Shown here: piece after piece, positions 1-7,164 of the stretch
How positions within the stretch are numbered: position 1 is the first letter of the stretch
Layout: each line of letters starts with the position of its first letter
Source: Desulfomicrobium orale DSM 12838
GTDB taxonomy: Bacteria; Desulfobacterota; Desulfovibrionia; Desulfovibrionales; Desulfomicrobiaceae
Assembly: GCF_001553625.1 (NCBI RefSeq)
Contig: NZ_CP014230.1
Span: forward strand, 1,860,001-1,924,000
Reading direction: 5' to 3'
DNA length: 64,000 bases
The notes under the pieces: model-generated
What the model was told of the DNA's origin: nothing
Seen by the model: the letters and a program-made list of their open reading frames with translations, nothing else
Databases searched by the model: none
Made by a program: the position numbers and the translations under genes

Positions 1-2613
1 CTGACTGACGATGAAGACATCCCGCAGGTTCGGTTCCAGTCCCGCCAGACGCTCCCGGATGCCTTCCGAGGCGAACAGCGTAACCCGCGCATCCAGCGAA
101 TGGCCGAGCGCCTTGGACTGGCGCAGAGGTTCAATGGCTTTGGTCACTTCGCCGCGCACGGCGAAAAGCAGCTCGAAAGCTTCCGCCTCTTTGGCATTCA
201 GAAGGGCTTCGTCCATTTCCGGAAGGCGCATGGCGAATATCGTGCTGCCGGACGGCCGCAGCGGCTGGGGCAGATGCTGGAAGATTTCCTCGGCCGTGAA
301 ACTCAGGATTGGGGCCATGTCGGCCAGGAGCATGAGCAGAATGCGGTACAGGGCCGTCTGGGCCGAGCGGCGCTCCGGGCTGTCCGGCCCGCTGGCGTAG
401 AGACGGTCCTTGATGATGTCCAGATAGTAGGAACTCAGCTCGGTGATGCACAGGTTGTGCAGGGCGTGGTAAACCTTGTGAAATTCAAAATTCTCGTAGG
501 CCGCCTGTATGGCTTGGTGCCGGGTGCGGACCATGTGCAGGGCGTAGCGGTCCAGCGGGAACATGGCCGAAGCGTTCAGGGTGCGGGCCGGATCGAAACC
601 GTTCAGGTTGCCCAGAATGAAGCGGCAGGTGTTGCGGATCTTGCGGTAGGCGTCCACCAGACGGCCCAGGATTTCCTCGGAGATGCGCAGATCGTCCTGA
701 TAGTTTTCCGAAGCCACCCACAGGCGCAGGATCTCCGCTCCGTACTTCTCGATAATCTCCTGCGGGGCGACCACGTTGCCGATGGATTTGGACATCTTGC
801 GTCCCTGGCCGTCCAGAACGAAGCCGTGGGTGAGCACCGCCTTGTAAGGCGGCACGCCTCTGGTGCCCACCGCCGCCAGCAGGGAGGAGTGGAACCAGCC
901 GCGATGCTGGTCCGTGCCTTCCAGATACAGGTCGGCAGGGAAAGTGCATTCCTCACGGCCTTCACACACGGCGGCGAAGCTCGTACCTGAGTCGAACCAT
1001 ACGTCCAGAATGTCATCCTCCTTGGTCCAGTGTTTTCCACCGCAGGACGGACAGGAAAGGCCCGCTGGCGCGACCTCTTCGACTGGAGCTTCGAACCAGT
1101 AGTCGGCTCCGCGCGGGTGCGTGGCGAAGCGGTCCACGATGCCGTGGGCCCAGGTCGCGTCGAAGTAGGCCTCGCCGCAGTCCGCGCACAACAGGGCGAT
1201 GATGGGCACGCCCCACATGCGCTGCCGGGAAATACACCAGTCGGGCCGGAATCTGATCATGTTGTGGATGCGCTCCCGGCCCCAGCCGGGTACCCAGCGC
1301 ACAGCGTTGTCGATGGCGTGGAGGGCTTTCTCGCGCAGGGCGCCGTTGTCCATGGTGATGAACCACTGCGTGGTGGCCCGGAAGATGACCGGCTTCTTGC
1401 AGCGCCAGCAATGCGGATAGGAGTGCCGGATTTTCTCGCTGGCCAGCAGATGGCCGTTTTCCGTGAGTTTGGCCGCGACCAGAGGATTGGCCTCCTGCAC
1501 TGTTTTGCCGCCGAAAAATTCCACACCGGGCAGGAACCGGGCCTGGTCATCCAGAGGAGAAAGAATTTCCAGTCCGCAGCGCAGGCCCGTCTCGTAGTCT
1601 TCGCGGCCGTGGCCGGGCGCGGTGTGCACGCAGCCCGTGCCCGCGTCCAGAGTCACATAGTCGGCCGTGACCACTGGAGAGGGGCGGTCATAGAAGGGAT
1701 GGCGGGCCACAAGTCCTTCCAGGGCCGCGCCGGAGGCCGTGCCCGCCACGCTCCATCCGGTCCAGCCGAAACGCTGGGCGCAGCCCGCGGCCAGTTCCTT
1801 GGCCAGGATGTAGAAATCGTCGCCTGCGCGGATCAGGTCGTACTCGAACTCCGGGTGCACGGCCACGGCCATGTTGTCCGGGATGGTCCACGGCGTGGTG
1901 GTCCAGATGACGATGTACGTCCGCCTGGGATCGGCCTGCGGAAAAACGCCGGACAGTCCTTTCGGCTCCAGGGGAAAACGTACGTAAATGGACGGCGAGG
2001 TGTGGTCGTCGTATTCCACTTCGGCTTCGGCCAGGGCCGTTTCGCAGGAGCCGCACCAGTAGATGGGCTTCTTGTTGCGCTGCACGGAGCCCGTCGCATA
2101 GAAATTGGCCAGCTCCCGGGCCGTGGCCGTTTCGTAGGCCGGAGTCATGGTGATGTACGGATCGTCCCAGGTGCCGAAGACGCCCAGACGTTTGAACTCC
2201 TCCCGCTGGATGTCCAGATAGCGCAGGGCGTATTCCCGGCATTTGCGGCGTATTTCCAGCAGAGAGAAAGCATCCTTGCCACCCAGCTCCTGCTCGACCT
2301 TGAGTTCGATGGGCAGGCCGTGGCAGTCCCACCCGGGGACATACCGGGCCTTGCGTCCGGCCATGTTGCGGTGCTTGACGATGATGTCCTTCAGAATCTT
2401 GTTCATGGCGTGGCCGATATGGATATGCCCGTTGGCATAGGGCGGCCCGTCGTGCAGGGTATAGGGTTCACCGTTCTCACTGGCGTGAACCATAGCGGAG
2501 TATGCGTCCGTCTCGCGCCATTTTTCCAGAATTTTCGGCTCGTTCTGGGTCAGGCTGGCCTTCATGGGGAAGGTGGTGTCGGGAAGATTCAGGGTTTTTT
2601 TGTAGTCGTTCAT
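1..2613 (-). CDS. ileS: isoleucyl-tRNA synthetase (3' end outside window)
   Basis: Charges tRNA-Ile with isoleucine in the cytoplasm. About 871 residues are visible and the frame is still open at base 1, so the C-terminus (normally ending in a zinc-binding segment near residue 930) lies outside. The class I signature HIGH is present as [10 protein letters not shown] near residue 60, and KMSKS follows GQGRK in the second half. The editing (CP1) domain shows [11 protein letters not shown] and the conserved [10 protein letters not shown] motif. The anticodon-binding helical region begins after about residue 640. The start is an ATG at 2611-2613, and the N-terminus [11 protein letters not shown] aligns with bacterial IleS. 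No T-box leader is apparent upstream. Very high confidence in identity. Confidence 0.97.
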   Translation of the reverse strand, partial: MNDYKKTLNLPDTTFPMKASLTQNEPKILEKWRETDAYSAMVHASENGEPYTLHDGPPYANGHIHIGHAMNKILKDIIVKHRNMAGRKARYVPGWDCHGLPIELKVEQELGGKDAFSLLEIRRKCREYALRYLDIQREEFKRLGVFGTWDDPYITMTPAYETATARELANFYATGSVQRNKKPIYWCGSCETALAEAEVEYDDHTSPSIYVRFPLEPKGLSGVFPQADPRRTYIVIWTTTPWTIPDNMAVAVHPEFEYDLIRAGDDFYILAKELAAGCAQRFGWTGWSVAGTASGAALEGLVARHPFYDRPSPVVTADYVTLDAGTGCVHTAPGHGREDYETGLRCGLEILSPLDDQARFLPGVEFFGGKTVQEANPLVAAKLTENGHLLASEKIRHSYPHCWRCKKPVIFRATTQWFITMDNGALREKALHAIDNAVRWVPGWGRERIHNMIRFRPDWCISRQRMWGVPIIALLCADCGEAYFDATWAHGIVDRFATHPRGADYWFEAPVEEVAPAGLSCPSCGGKHWTKEDDILDVWFDSGTSFAAVCEGREECTFPADLYLEGTDQHRGWFHSSLLAAVGTRGVPPYKAVLTHGFVLDGQGRKMSKSIGNVVAPQEIIEKYGAEILRLWVASENYQDDLRISEEILGRLVDAYRKIRNTCRFILGNLNGFDPARTLNASAMFPLDRYALHMVRTRHQAIQAAYENFEFHKVYHALHNLCITELSSYYLDIIKDRLYASGPDSPERRSAQTALYRILLMLLADMAPILSFTAEEIFQHLPQPLRPSGSTIFAMRLPEMDEALLNAKEAEAFELLFAVRGEVTKAIEPLRQSKALGHSLDARVTLFASEGIRERLAGLEPNLRDVFIVSQ

Positions 2614-2843
2614 GAGGCCGAGTTCCTCCGGAGCGTCGAGTGAGCCCGTGTGTTGCGGTATGCGCGGCATGTGCGGAAAGCGCCCGTGCCGACAGGCTGG
2701 GAACAGTGGAATATCCCAAACCTGAAGTCAAGTTTCGCCTCAGGTCCGGTCTGATGTGCGGGATCCGCCTCCGGGTCGTCATCGCCGGGGCTTTGCCTGG
2801 ACTGAAGGATATGGGCGCGCGGGAGATATACGGCCGTTTTTCA

Positions 2844-2883
2844 CCCGGCGGACCTCACGGACGGGCGTGTGGAATCCGCCGGG
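2844..2883. repeat. 9-bp inverted repeat between ileS and galE
   Basis: CCCGGCGGA at 2844-2852 pairs perfectly with TCCGCCGGG at 2875-2883 across a 22-nt loop. It sits just downstream of the galE stop in the 299-bp ileS-galE interval. No run of T follows on either strand, so it is not a convincing intrinsic terminator. It may be a transcript 3'-end hairpin for galE. The rest of the interval shows no gene. Confidence 0.45.
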
Positions 2884-2912
2884 CGGAAATCTGTGTTTTC
2901 CTGTTTTGCGGC

Positions 2913-3893
2913 TTACAGACGCTGCTCCCAAGTGTAAGCGGACAGGGCGATTTCATGGATGTCGTCGTGGAGCGGGGTCCAGTCCATGGCTTGGCGGATG
3001 CGGGAGCAGTCGGCCACCAGCGCCGGAGGATCACCTGCCCGCCGGGGAGAGTCGATGACCGGGAAATCGACGCCGCTGGCTTTCTGCACGGCGGCCACGA
3101 TCTCCCGCACGGAATATCCGCGTCCGTATCCGCAGTTGAACACGCCCGAAGGATTGCCCCGCTCCAGATGCCGCAGAGCCAGAACGTGGGCCTGGGCCAG
3201 ATCCGTGACGTGGATATAGTCGCGGATGCAGGTGCCGTCGGGGGTAGGGTAGTCGGTGCCGAAAACATGCAGGGCCTCGCGCCGGGCCAGAGCGGCCTGG
3301 GAGGCTACTTTGAACAGATGTGTGGCGTTGGGTGTGCACTGCCCCACGCGGCCTTTGGGGTCGGCTCCGGCCACGTTGAAATAGCGCAACGCGATATAGG
3401 AGAATTCCGGATGGGCCGCGGCGGTGTCCTGGAGCACCCACTCGCTCATGAGTTTGCTGCGGCCGTAAGGATTGATGGGGTCGAGGGGGCTGTCCTCGGT
3501 CACGGCCGGGGTGGAGGGCATGCCGTAAACCGCCGCCGTGGAGGAAAAGATGAAACGGGGGATTCGGTTTTTCACTGTCAGCCGGATCAGTTCCGTGGTG
3601 TTGCCTGTGTTGTTGTCGTAGTATTTGAGAGGGTTCTCCACGGACTCCGGAACCACGATGGATCCGGCGAAATGCAGGACGGCCGCGAAGCCTTCGTCCC
3701 GCATCAGGGCGTCCAGCCTGTCCGTTTCGGCCAAATCGGCCACCACCAGCCGTGCGGGCGGCAGGACGGCCTCGGCCCGGCCCGTGGAGAGATTGTCATA
3801 AACCACGACATCATAGCCCGCTTCCAGCAGGGCCAGTGTGGTGTGCGAGCCGATATACCCGGCGCCGCCGGTGACCAGAATTTTTTTGGACAT
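2913..3893 (-). CDS. galE: UDP-glucose 4-epimerase
   Basis: Interconverts UDP-glucose and UDP-galactose, supplying galactose for surface polysaccharide. This is a 326-residue extended SDR of normal length. The N-terminal NAD-binding motif is GGAGYIGSH at residues 9-17. The catalytic Tyr-Lys pair is in NPYGRSKLMSE, with a preceding serine in FSSTAAVYG. The GalE-type sugar-binding segment RYFNVAGADPKG follows. The start ATG at 3891-3893 has a good GGAGGAAAT ribosome-binding site upstream. It is monocistronic in appearance, with ileS next on the same strand 299 bp downstream. Related 4-epimerases with other UDP-sugar specificity cannot be excluded by sequence alone. Confidence 0.93.
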   Translation of the reverse strand: MSKKILVTGGAGYIGSHTTLALLEAGYDVVVYDNLSTGRAEAVLPPARLVVADLAETDRLDALMRDEGFAAVLHFAGSIVVPESVENPLKYYDNNTGNTTELIRLTVKNRIPRFIFSSTAAVYGMPSTPAVTEDSPLDPINPYGRSKLMSEWVLQDTAAAHPEFSYIALRYFNVAGADPKGRVGQCTPNATHLFKVASQAALARREALHVFGTDYPTPDGTCIRDYIHVTDLAQAHVLALRHLERGNPSGVFNCGYGRGYSVREIVAAVQKASGVDFPVIDSPRRAGDPPALVADCSRIRQAMDWTPLHDDIHEIALSAYTWEQRL

Positions 3894-3915
3894 GATTTCC
3901 TCCGGTACTTGCGGG

Positions 3916-3984
3916 GCGGCATTTTGCCGCGCCGTGTTGACTCAATTCCTTTTGGTGCGGGTAAGCAAAATTCCGCAAAATTCC
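3916..3984 (-). promoter_or_regulatory. galE leader: hairpin plus tandem 10-bp repeat
   Basis: The 311-bp interval 3894-4204 holds no gene. It contains a small perfect hairpin, GCGGCA-TTT-TGCCGC at 3916-3930, in the galE leader. A tandem direct repeat GCAAAATTCC x2 lies at 3965-3984, about 75 bp upstream of the galE start. The repeat could be a regulator-binding pair or chance. The intrinsic terminator of the neighbouring regulator gene lies at its left end. Confidence 0.3.
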
Positions 3985-4084
3985 AAGTTGCAGGGGACGG
4001 AGGATGGAGGCCGGAATTGGGCTGGCACAACGGCTGGTATCTGTTCTGGAGACCGCCTTCACACTGGCTTTAGCGGCTTGGAAG

Positions 4085-4122
4085 AAAAAATCCGGCGGAC
4101 AGGAGATGGCCGTCCGCCGGAA
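4085..4122 (-). terminator. rho-independent terminator of the receiver gene
   Basis: Read on the minus strand, a perfect 10-bp stem (TCCGGCGGAC / GTCCGCCGGA, plus-strand arms 4091-4100 and 4112-4121) with an 11-nt loop is followed at once by six T (4085-4090 as A on the plus strand). It lies about 83 nt past the stop of the receiver gene at 4205, so it most likely ends the transporter/regulator transcript. Confidence 0.85.
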
Positions 4123-4204
4123 ATACGTATTCAGGTGAGGGAAGGTAATGGCACATCCGGCATTACAGGTCTTGTCCCGTAACTCCCGCGCGCCGGGATG
4201 CCGT

Positions 4205-4663
4205 TCAGATCCGCCGGCCAGGGCTCCAGGAGGATTCCAGTTTGTCCAGCAGAGAGCGCTCTTCGGCTTTCTTCAGCCGCTGGTCGCGCTCCCGTTTGAC
4301 CCGGTAGGCCTCCTGGATTTTCACCACCAGATACTCGTACTCGTAGGGTTTCATCAGATAGTCGTAAGCGCCGAGACGCATGCCTTCCACGGCGGAGGAG
4401 ACTTCTCCGTGGCCGGTGAGCATGATCACTTCCACGCCGATGTGTTTGGCGCGGATCTCGGACAGGATTTCCAGGCCGCTCAGGCCGGGCATCTGGATGT
4501 CCGTGATGACGATATCGATTTTTTCCCTGTCCAGAAGCGTCAGGGCATCCATGCCGCTGCCGACATCCAGCACTTCGTAGCCGGTTTCCTTGAGCCGTTT
4601 GGCCAGTGTCTCGCGAAAAGGCTCCTCGTCGTCGATCAGAAGCAGTCGTGGCAGGTGTTCCAT
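4205..4663 (-). CDS. single-domain response regulator
   Basis: A receiver of 152 residues with no DNA-binding output domain, so it probably acts by protein contact or in a phosphorelay. The acidic pocket is LLIDDEE (residues 8-14), the phospho-acceptor is Asp55 in ITDIQMPG, the Thr/Ser switch follows in MLTGHGE, and the conserved Lys is in YLMKPYE. A charged helical tail of about 25 residues (KRERDQRLKKAEE) follows the receiver. It lies 104 bp downstream of the SLC13 transporter on the same strand and close to two histidine kinases encoded divergently, which are its likely partners. It resembles the receivers at 11513 and 13654. An ATG start with CTCCTT complement (AAGGAG) upstream supports the 5' end. 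Confidence 0.88.
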   Translation of the reverse strand: MEHLPRLLLIDDEEPFRETLAKRLKETGYEVLDVGSGMDALTLLDREKIDIVITDIQMPGLSGLEILSEIRAKHIGVEVIMLTGHGEVSSAVEGMRLGAYDYLMKPYEYEYLVVKIQEAYRVKRERDQRLKKAEERSLLDKLESSWSPGRRI

Positions 4664-4729
4664 ATTTTCTCCTTCATTTTCATCGGCGGGGCCGATTTGA
4701 ACCCGATGGAAATTACAGTCAAATCATCT

Positions 4730-4757
4730 TCCCACGGACATGGGCATGTCCGTGGGA
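4730..4757. repeat. 13-bp perfect hairpin between transporter and receiver genes
   Basis: TCCCACGGACATG at 4730-4742 is followed after two bases by its exact reverse complement at 4745-4757. The hairpin sits 11 bp past the stop codon of the SLC13 gene and about 67 bp before the start of the receiver gene. There is no adjacent T-run. It probably works as an mRNA 3'-end stabiliser, attenuator or processing site that lets the two genes be expressed at different levels. Confidence 0.6.
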
Positions 4758-4767
4758 GCAGTTGTTG

Positions 4768-6237
4768 TCAGCCGCCGAATCCTATCAGCGGCCAGTAGAC
4801 CAGAACGCCTGTGACGGCAATGGCCAGAAGCGTCAAACACCAGGGGATGGCTACCTTGGAGAATTCTATCTGGCTGAAGTAGCCCGTGCTGTACGCGATG
4901 ATTGTCGGCGGGCAGCCGATGACCAGCATGATGAAGGATGTGGTGATGGGCGAGAGCATGCCCACGGCTTCTGCGCTCATGTTCATCAGGTTGGCCATGG
5001 GCAGGGTGATGGGCAGACTCAGGGCCACGGCGGCGGAGTTGCTCATCATGCTGGACAGGAAGGAGCCGAAAAAGCCCATGCCGTAATAGGTAACAAAGGC
5101 GTTGTGCCCCTGCAGCATGGGCAGCAGGGATTCAGCCAGAAACTGCCCCAAACCGGACTTGAGCATCGCCGCGCCCAGCGACACGCCGGAACCGAAGACA
5201 ATCCAGGATTCCCAGGGGAACTTGTCGCAGATGGTCTTGAAGGATACCCATCCCGGCGCGCAGAATCCGGCCAGGGCCAGGGCGGCCACCACGCTGACGT
5301 GCCAGCCGGTCAGGTCGCCCATGAACCAGAGCACGAACGCGGCAATGAATATCAGGGTCACGCCGAGTTCGGCGGTACCCATCTTGGGCATGGATTCAAT
5401 CTTGACCGAGGCCGGAAGCTCTTTCTCGGAAGGCCGGAAAATCAGATAGCAAACCGCCCAGGTAGCCACTGATGTGAACAGGCAGAGGGGGAACTGAATG
5501 AGCATGTACTTCAGAAATCCGATTTTCACGGCGACGCCCGTGGTTTCCAGAATGTACTTCTGGGTGATGTCCACGGCCAGAGGACAGCGTCCGCCGCCGA
5601 GCAGCGTGCCGAAGCCGCCCGCCGACGCGGCGAGGGGGATGAGGATGATGAAAAATTTGCTCAGGTTGTTGCTCTTCTTCGGGGTGATGCCCATGGACTG
5701 AAAGATGGGCAGAATGGCGAAGAGCATGATGATGGTGATGGTCGCGTCATGGAATATGGAGGACAGAAGTGTGCTGCTGATGGTGATGAAGAAACTGAGT
5801 TTCTTCACGTTGGTGCCAGCAAAACGCAGAATCCAGAAAAGCAGTCGTTTGGCCAGCCCCACTTCGTTCAGGACCACGCCGAACATGATGATCATCATGA
5901 CGAACATGACGGCTCGGTTGGCGTAGGGCGCCCATGCGGAGGAGCTGTCCGTCACCTTGAACATGATCATGAGGGCGGTGGCCAGAAGGGCGGTGATGCC
6001 GATGGGAATGGCCTCGGAAACCCAGAGAAACACTACTGGCACGAGAATGGCCGCCAGCTTGTGTCCTTCAATGGGGAGATTGTCGGGTTTGGGGAGCACG
6101 TAGATGAAGATGCCCAGCGCCAGCGCCACGAGCAGCTTGATAATCATCGCTTTGTTAGACTGGGTCGGCCCCTGAGGCTCCTCTTCGTGCATGATAAGCT
6201 CATCAGGGGAATTGTCGCGCACATCTTGTCCACTCAT
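4768..6237 (-). CDS. SLC13/DASS-family anion symporter
   Basis: Inner-membrane secondary transporter of 489 residues with about 12 hydrophobic segments, after a hydrophilic N-terminal stretch of about 30 residues. DASS-type features include WVSEAIPIGITALLA near residue 95, a long hydrophobic core, and the second Ser-Asn motif MMSNSAAVALSLP near residue 400. Family members carry dicarboxylates, citrate, tartrate or sulfate with sodium. The first hairpin motif is unusual, GGFGTLLGGGRCP, where the family normally has a GTPPN-like end, so substrate cannot be assigned. The start has a strong AAAAGGAGAA site 5-6 nt upstream. It is downstream of the CBS-pair gene and probably co-transcribed with it. 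The divergent kinases and activator make a regulated nutrient transporter likely. Confidence 0.85.
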   Translation of the reverse strand: MSGQDVRDNSPDELIMHEEEPQGPTQSNKAMIIKLLVALALGIFIYVLPKPDNLPIEGHKLAAILVPVVFLWVSEAIPIGITALLATALMIMFKVTDSSSAWAPYANRAVMFVMMIIMFGVVLNEVGLAKRLLFWILRFAGTNVKKLSFFITISSTLLSSIFHDATITIIMLFAILPIFQSMGITPKKSNNLSKFFIILIPLAASAGGFGTLLGGGRCPLAVDITQKYILETTGVAVKIGFLKYMLIQFPLCLFTSVATWAVCYLIFRPSEKELPASVKIESMPKMGTAELGVTLIFIAAFVLWFMGDLTGWHVSVVAALALAGFCAPGWVSFKTICDKFPWESWIVFGSGVSLGAAMLKSGLGQFLAESLLPMLQGHNAFVTYYGMGFFGSFLSSMMSNSAAVALSLPITLPMANLMNMSAEAVGMLSPITTSFIMLVIGCPPTIIAYSTGYFSQIEFSKVAIPWCLTLLAIAVTGVLVYWPLIGFGG

Positions 6238-6293
6238 GAATGTTCTCCTTTTCGTTGCGTTTGCTTACGGAAGAGGCTGGTTACGGGGAAGTA

Positions 6294-6848
6294 TCACAGG
6301 CCGCAGCTTTCCCTGATCCGGCGGCCTATTTCACGGTATACGTCGGAAAAGCGGAGCATTCCGGCGAGTTTCTTGCCATCCATGACGAAAAGCGAATCGT
6401 GCTTGAACATGACGAACCGGTGAAAGGCGATGTTCAGGGATTCATCCTGGCCGATGATCTGATGGGGTTGGGGCGGCTTCAGAAAATCCTTCACCTGAAT
6501 GTCCTTGGCTCTCGCACACAGGTCGTCCAGGGGCTTGGACCAGAGGGTGGCCTGGTCGCGCATGGGCTGAATGACATAGTCGAAATTCTCCACACGGGAG
6601 CTGGCATTTTGGTCCACCAGAGTCTCGTAGTCGGGCTCGAGGCCGCGCACGACATCAAGCGGAGAGAGTTTTCCGACCACCTTGTTCTCGCTGTCCGTAA
6701 CCAGCAGGATGCGCTGTTCGCGTTTTCCGGACAGATATTCCTCCTGAGCCCTTTCCAGAGCCATGACTGCTCCGGAAAATGTGGCCGTGTCCGAAATCCT
6801 GGGAAATTTGGCGATGGGGACCGTAAGATCCTTTACAAGAGATTCCAT
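6294..6848 (-). CDS. CBS-pair protein
   Basis: A 184-residue cytoplasmic protein made of two CBS motifs. The first spans roughly residues 10-75 (EQRILLVTDSENKVVGKLSP), and the second residues 110-180 (DSLFVMDGKKLAGMLRFSDVYREI). Such pairs bind adenosyl ligands (AMP, ATP, c-di-AMP, SAM) and gate partners. The same layout, including a spacer with an aromatic Trp followed by a helix and a 'VxxxMxP'-like turn, occurs in the C-terminal half of the receiver-CBS fusion at 14086-14973, so the two look paralogous. I placed the start at ATG 6846-6848, where AAGGAG lies 7 nt upstream; a longer open frame to 6947 has no such support and would run into the leader hairpin. It probably heads the transcript with the SLC13 gene. 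Confidence 0.8.
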   Translation of the reverse strand: MESLVKDLTVPIAKFPRISDTATFSGAVMALERAQEEYLSGKREQRILLVTDSENKVVGKLSPLDVVRGLEPDYETLVDQNASSRVENFDYVIQPMRDQATLWSKPLDDLCARAKDIQVKDFLKPPQPHQIIGQDESLNIAFHRFVMFKHDSLFVMDGKKLAGMLRFSDVYREIGRRIRESCGL

Positions 6849-6870
6849 GTCTGTCGCTCCTTGATGGTTG

Positions 6871-6896
6871 GGCCGGAGCTTCAGACTGCTCCGGCC
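6871..6896 (-). promoter_or_regulatory. leader hairpin of the CBS/transporter transcript
   Basis: GGCCGGAGC at 6871-6879 pairs perfectly with GCTCCGGCC at 6888-6896 across 8 nt, directly upstream of the ribosome-binding site of the CBS gene. A second stem (GCCGG/CCGGC, about 6893-6911) shares bases with the first, so the two foldings would exclude each other. This is an attenuator-like arrangement, but no ligand class is recognisable. Confidence 0.4.
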
Positions 6897-6978
6897 GGTG
6901 CTGTGCCGGCATAAAACCCGGTTGCACTCTAACAAGTACCATACCATCGGAATTGCGTGATGCTGCCTGATGATAAAT

Positions 6979-6995
6979 AATTATCCGGAATAATT
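6979..6995. promoter_or_regulatory. AT-rich dyad in divergent control region
   Basis: AATTAT-CCGGA-ATAATT is a 6-bp dyad in the middle of the 316-bp divergent region 6849-7164, which holds no gene. The surrounding 60 bp are much more AT-rich than the flanking genes. This fits a shared operator or promoter zone for the CBS/SLC13 transcript and the divergent activator gene. No clear GG-N10-GC sigma-54 promoter was found by eye. Confidence 0.35.
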
Positions 6996-7164
6996 GATTT
7001 TAAAATTGGTATTTATTTCACGAGCAAGGCTTTCGGTATTGTGATATTAGAGACAATGCGCATGGGCAATGGTTTTTTGCAGGAAATTGCACGGTTTTTT
7101 CTTGTTCTAGGATGCCAAGGAGGGTAAAAGGAAATAAAGATGCGCTTTTGAGTGGAGAAATCGC

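Noticed and set aside
1030-2643. 537-codon open frame on the plus strand opposite ileS
   Set aside because: It lies entirely antisense to a conserved IleS with intact HIGH and KMSKS motifs; its translation has no recognisable motif. Long antisense frames are common in GC-rich DNA.
2614-2912. T-box or other riboswitch upstream of ileS
   Set aside because: No T-box sequence or specifier-like stem was recognised; only one hairpin near galE is evident.
6849-7164. Sigma-54 promoter for the SLC13 or activator genes
   Set aside because: No GG-N10-GC element with reasonable flanks was found on either strand by eye; near matches had spacing of 12-13.
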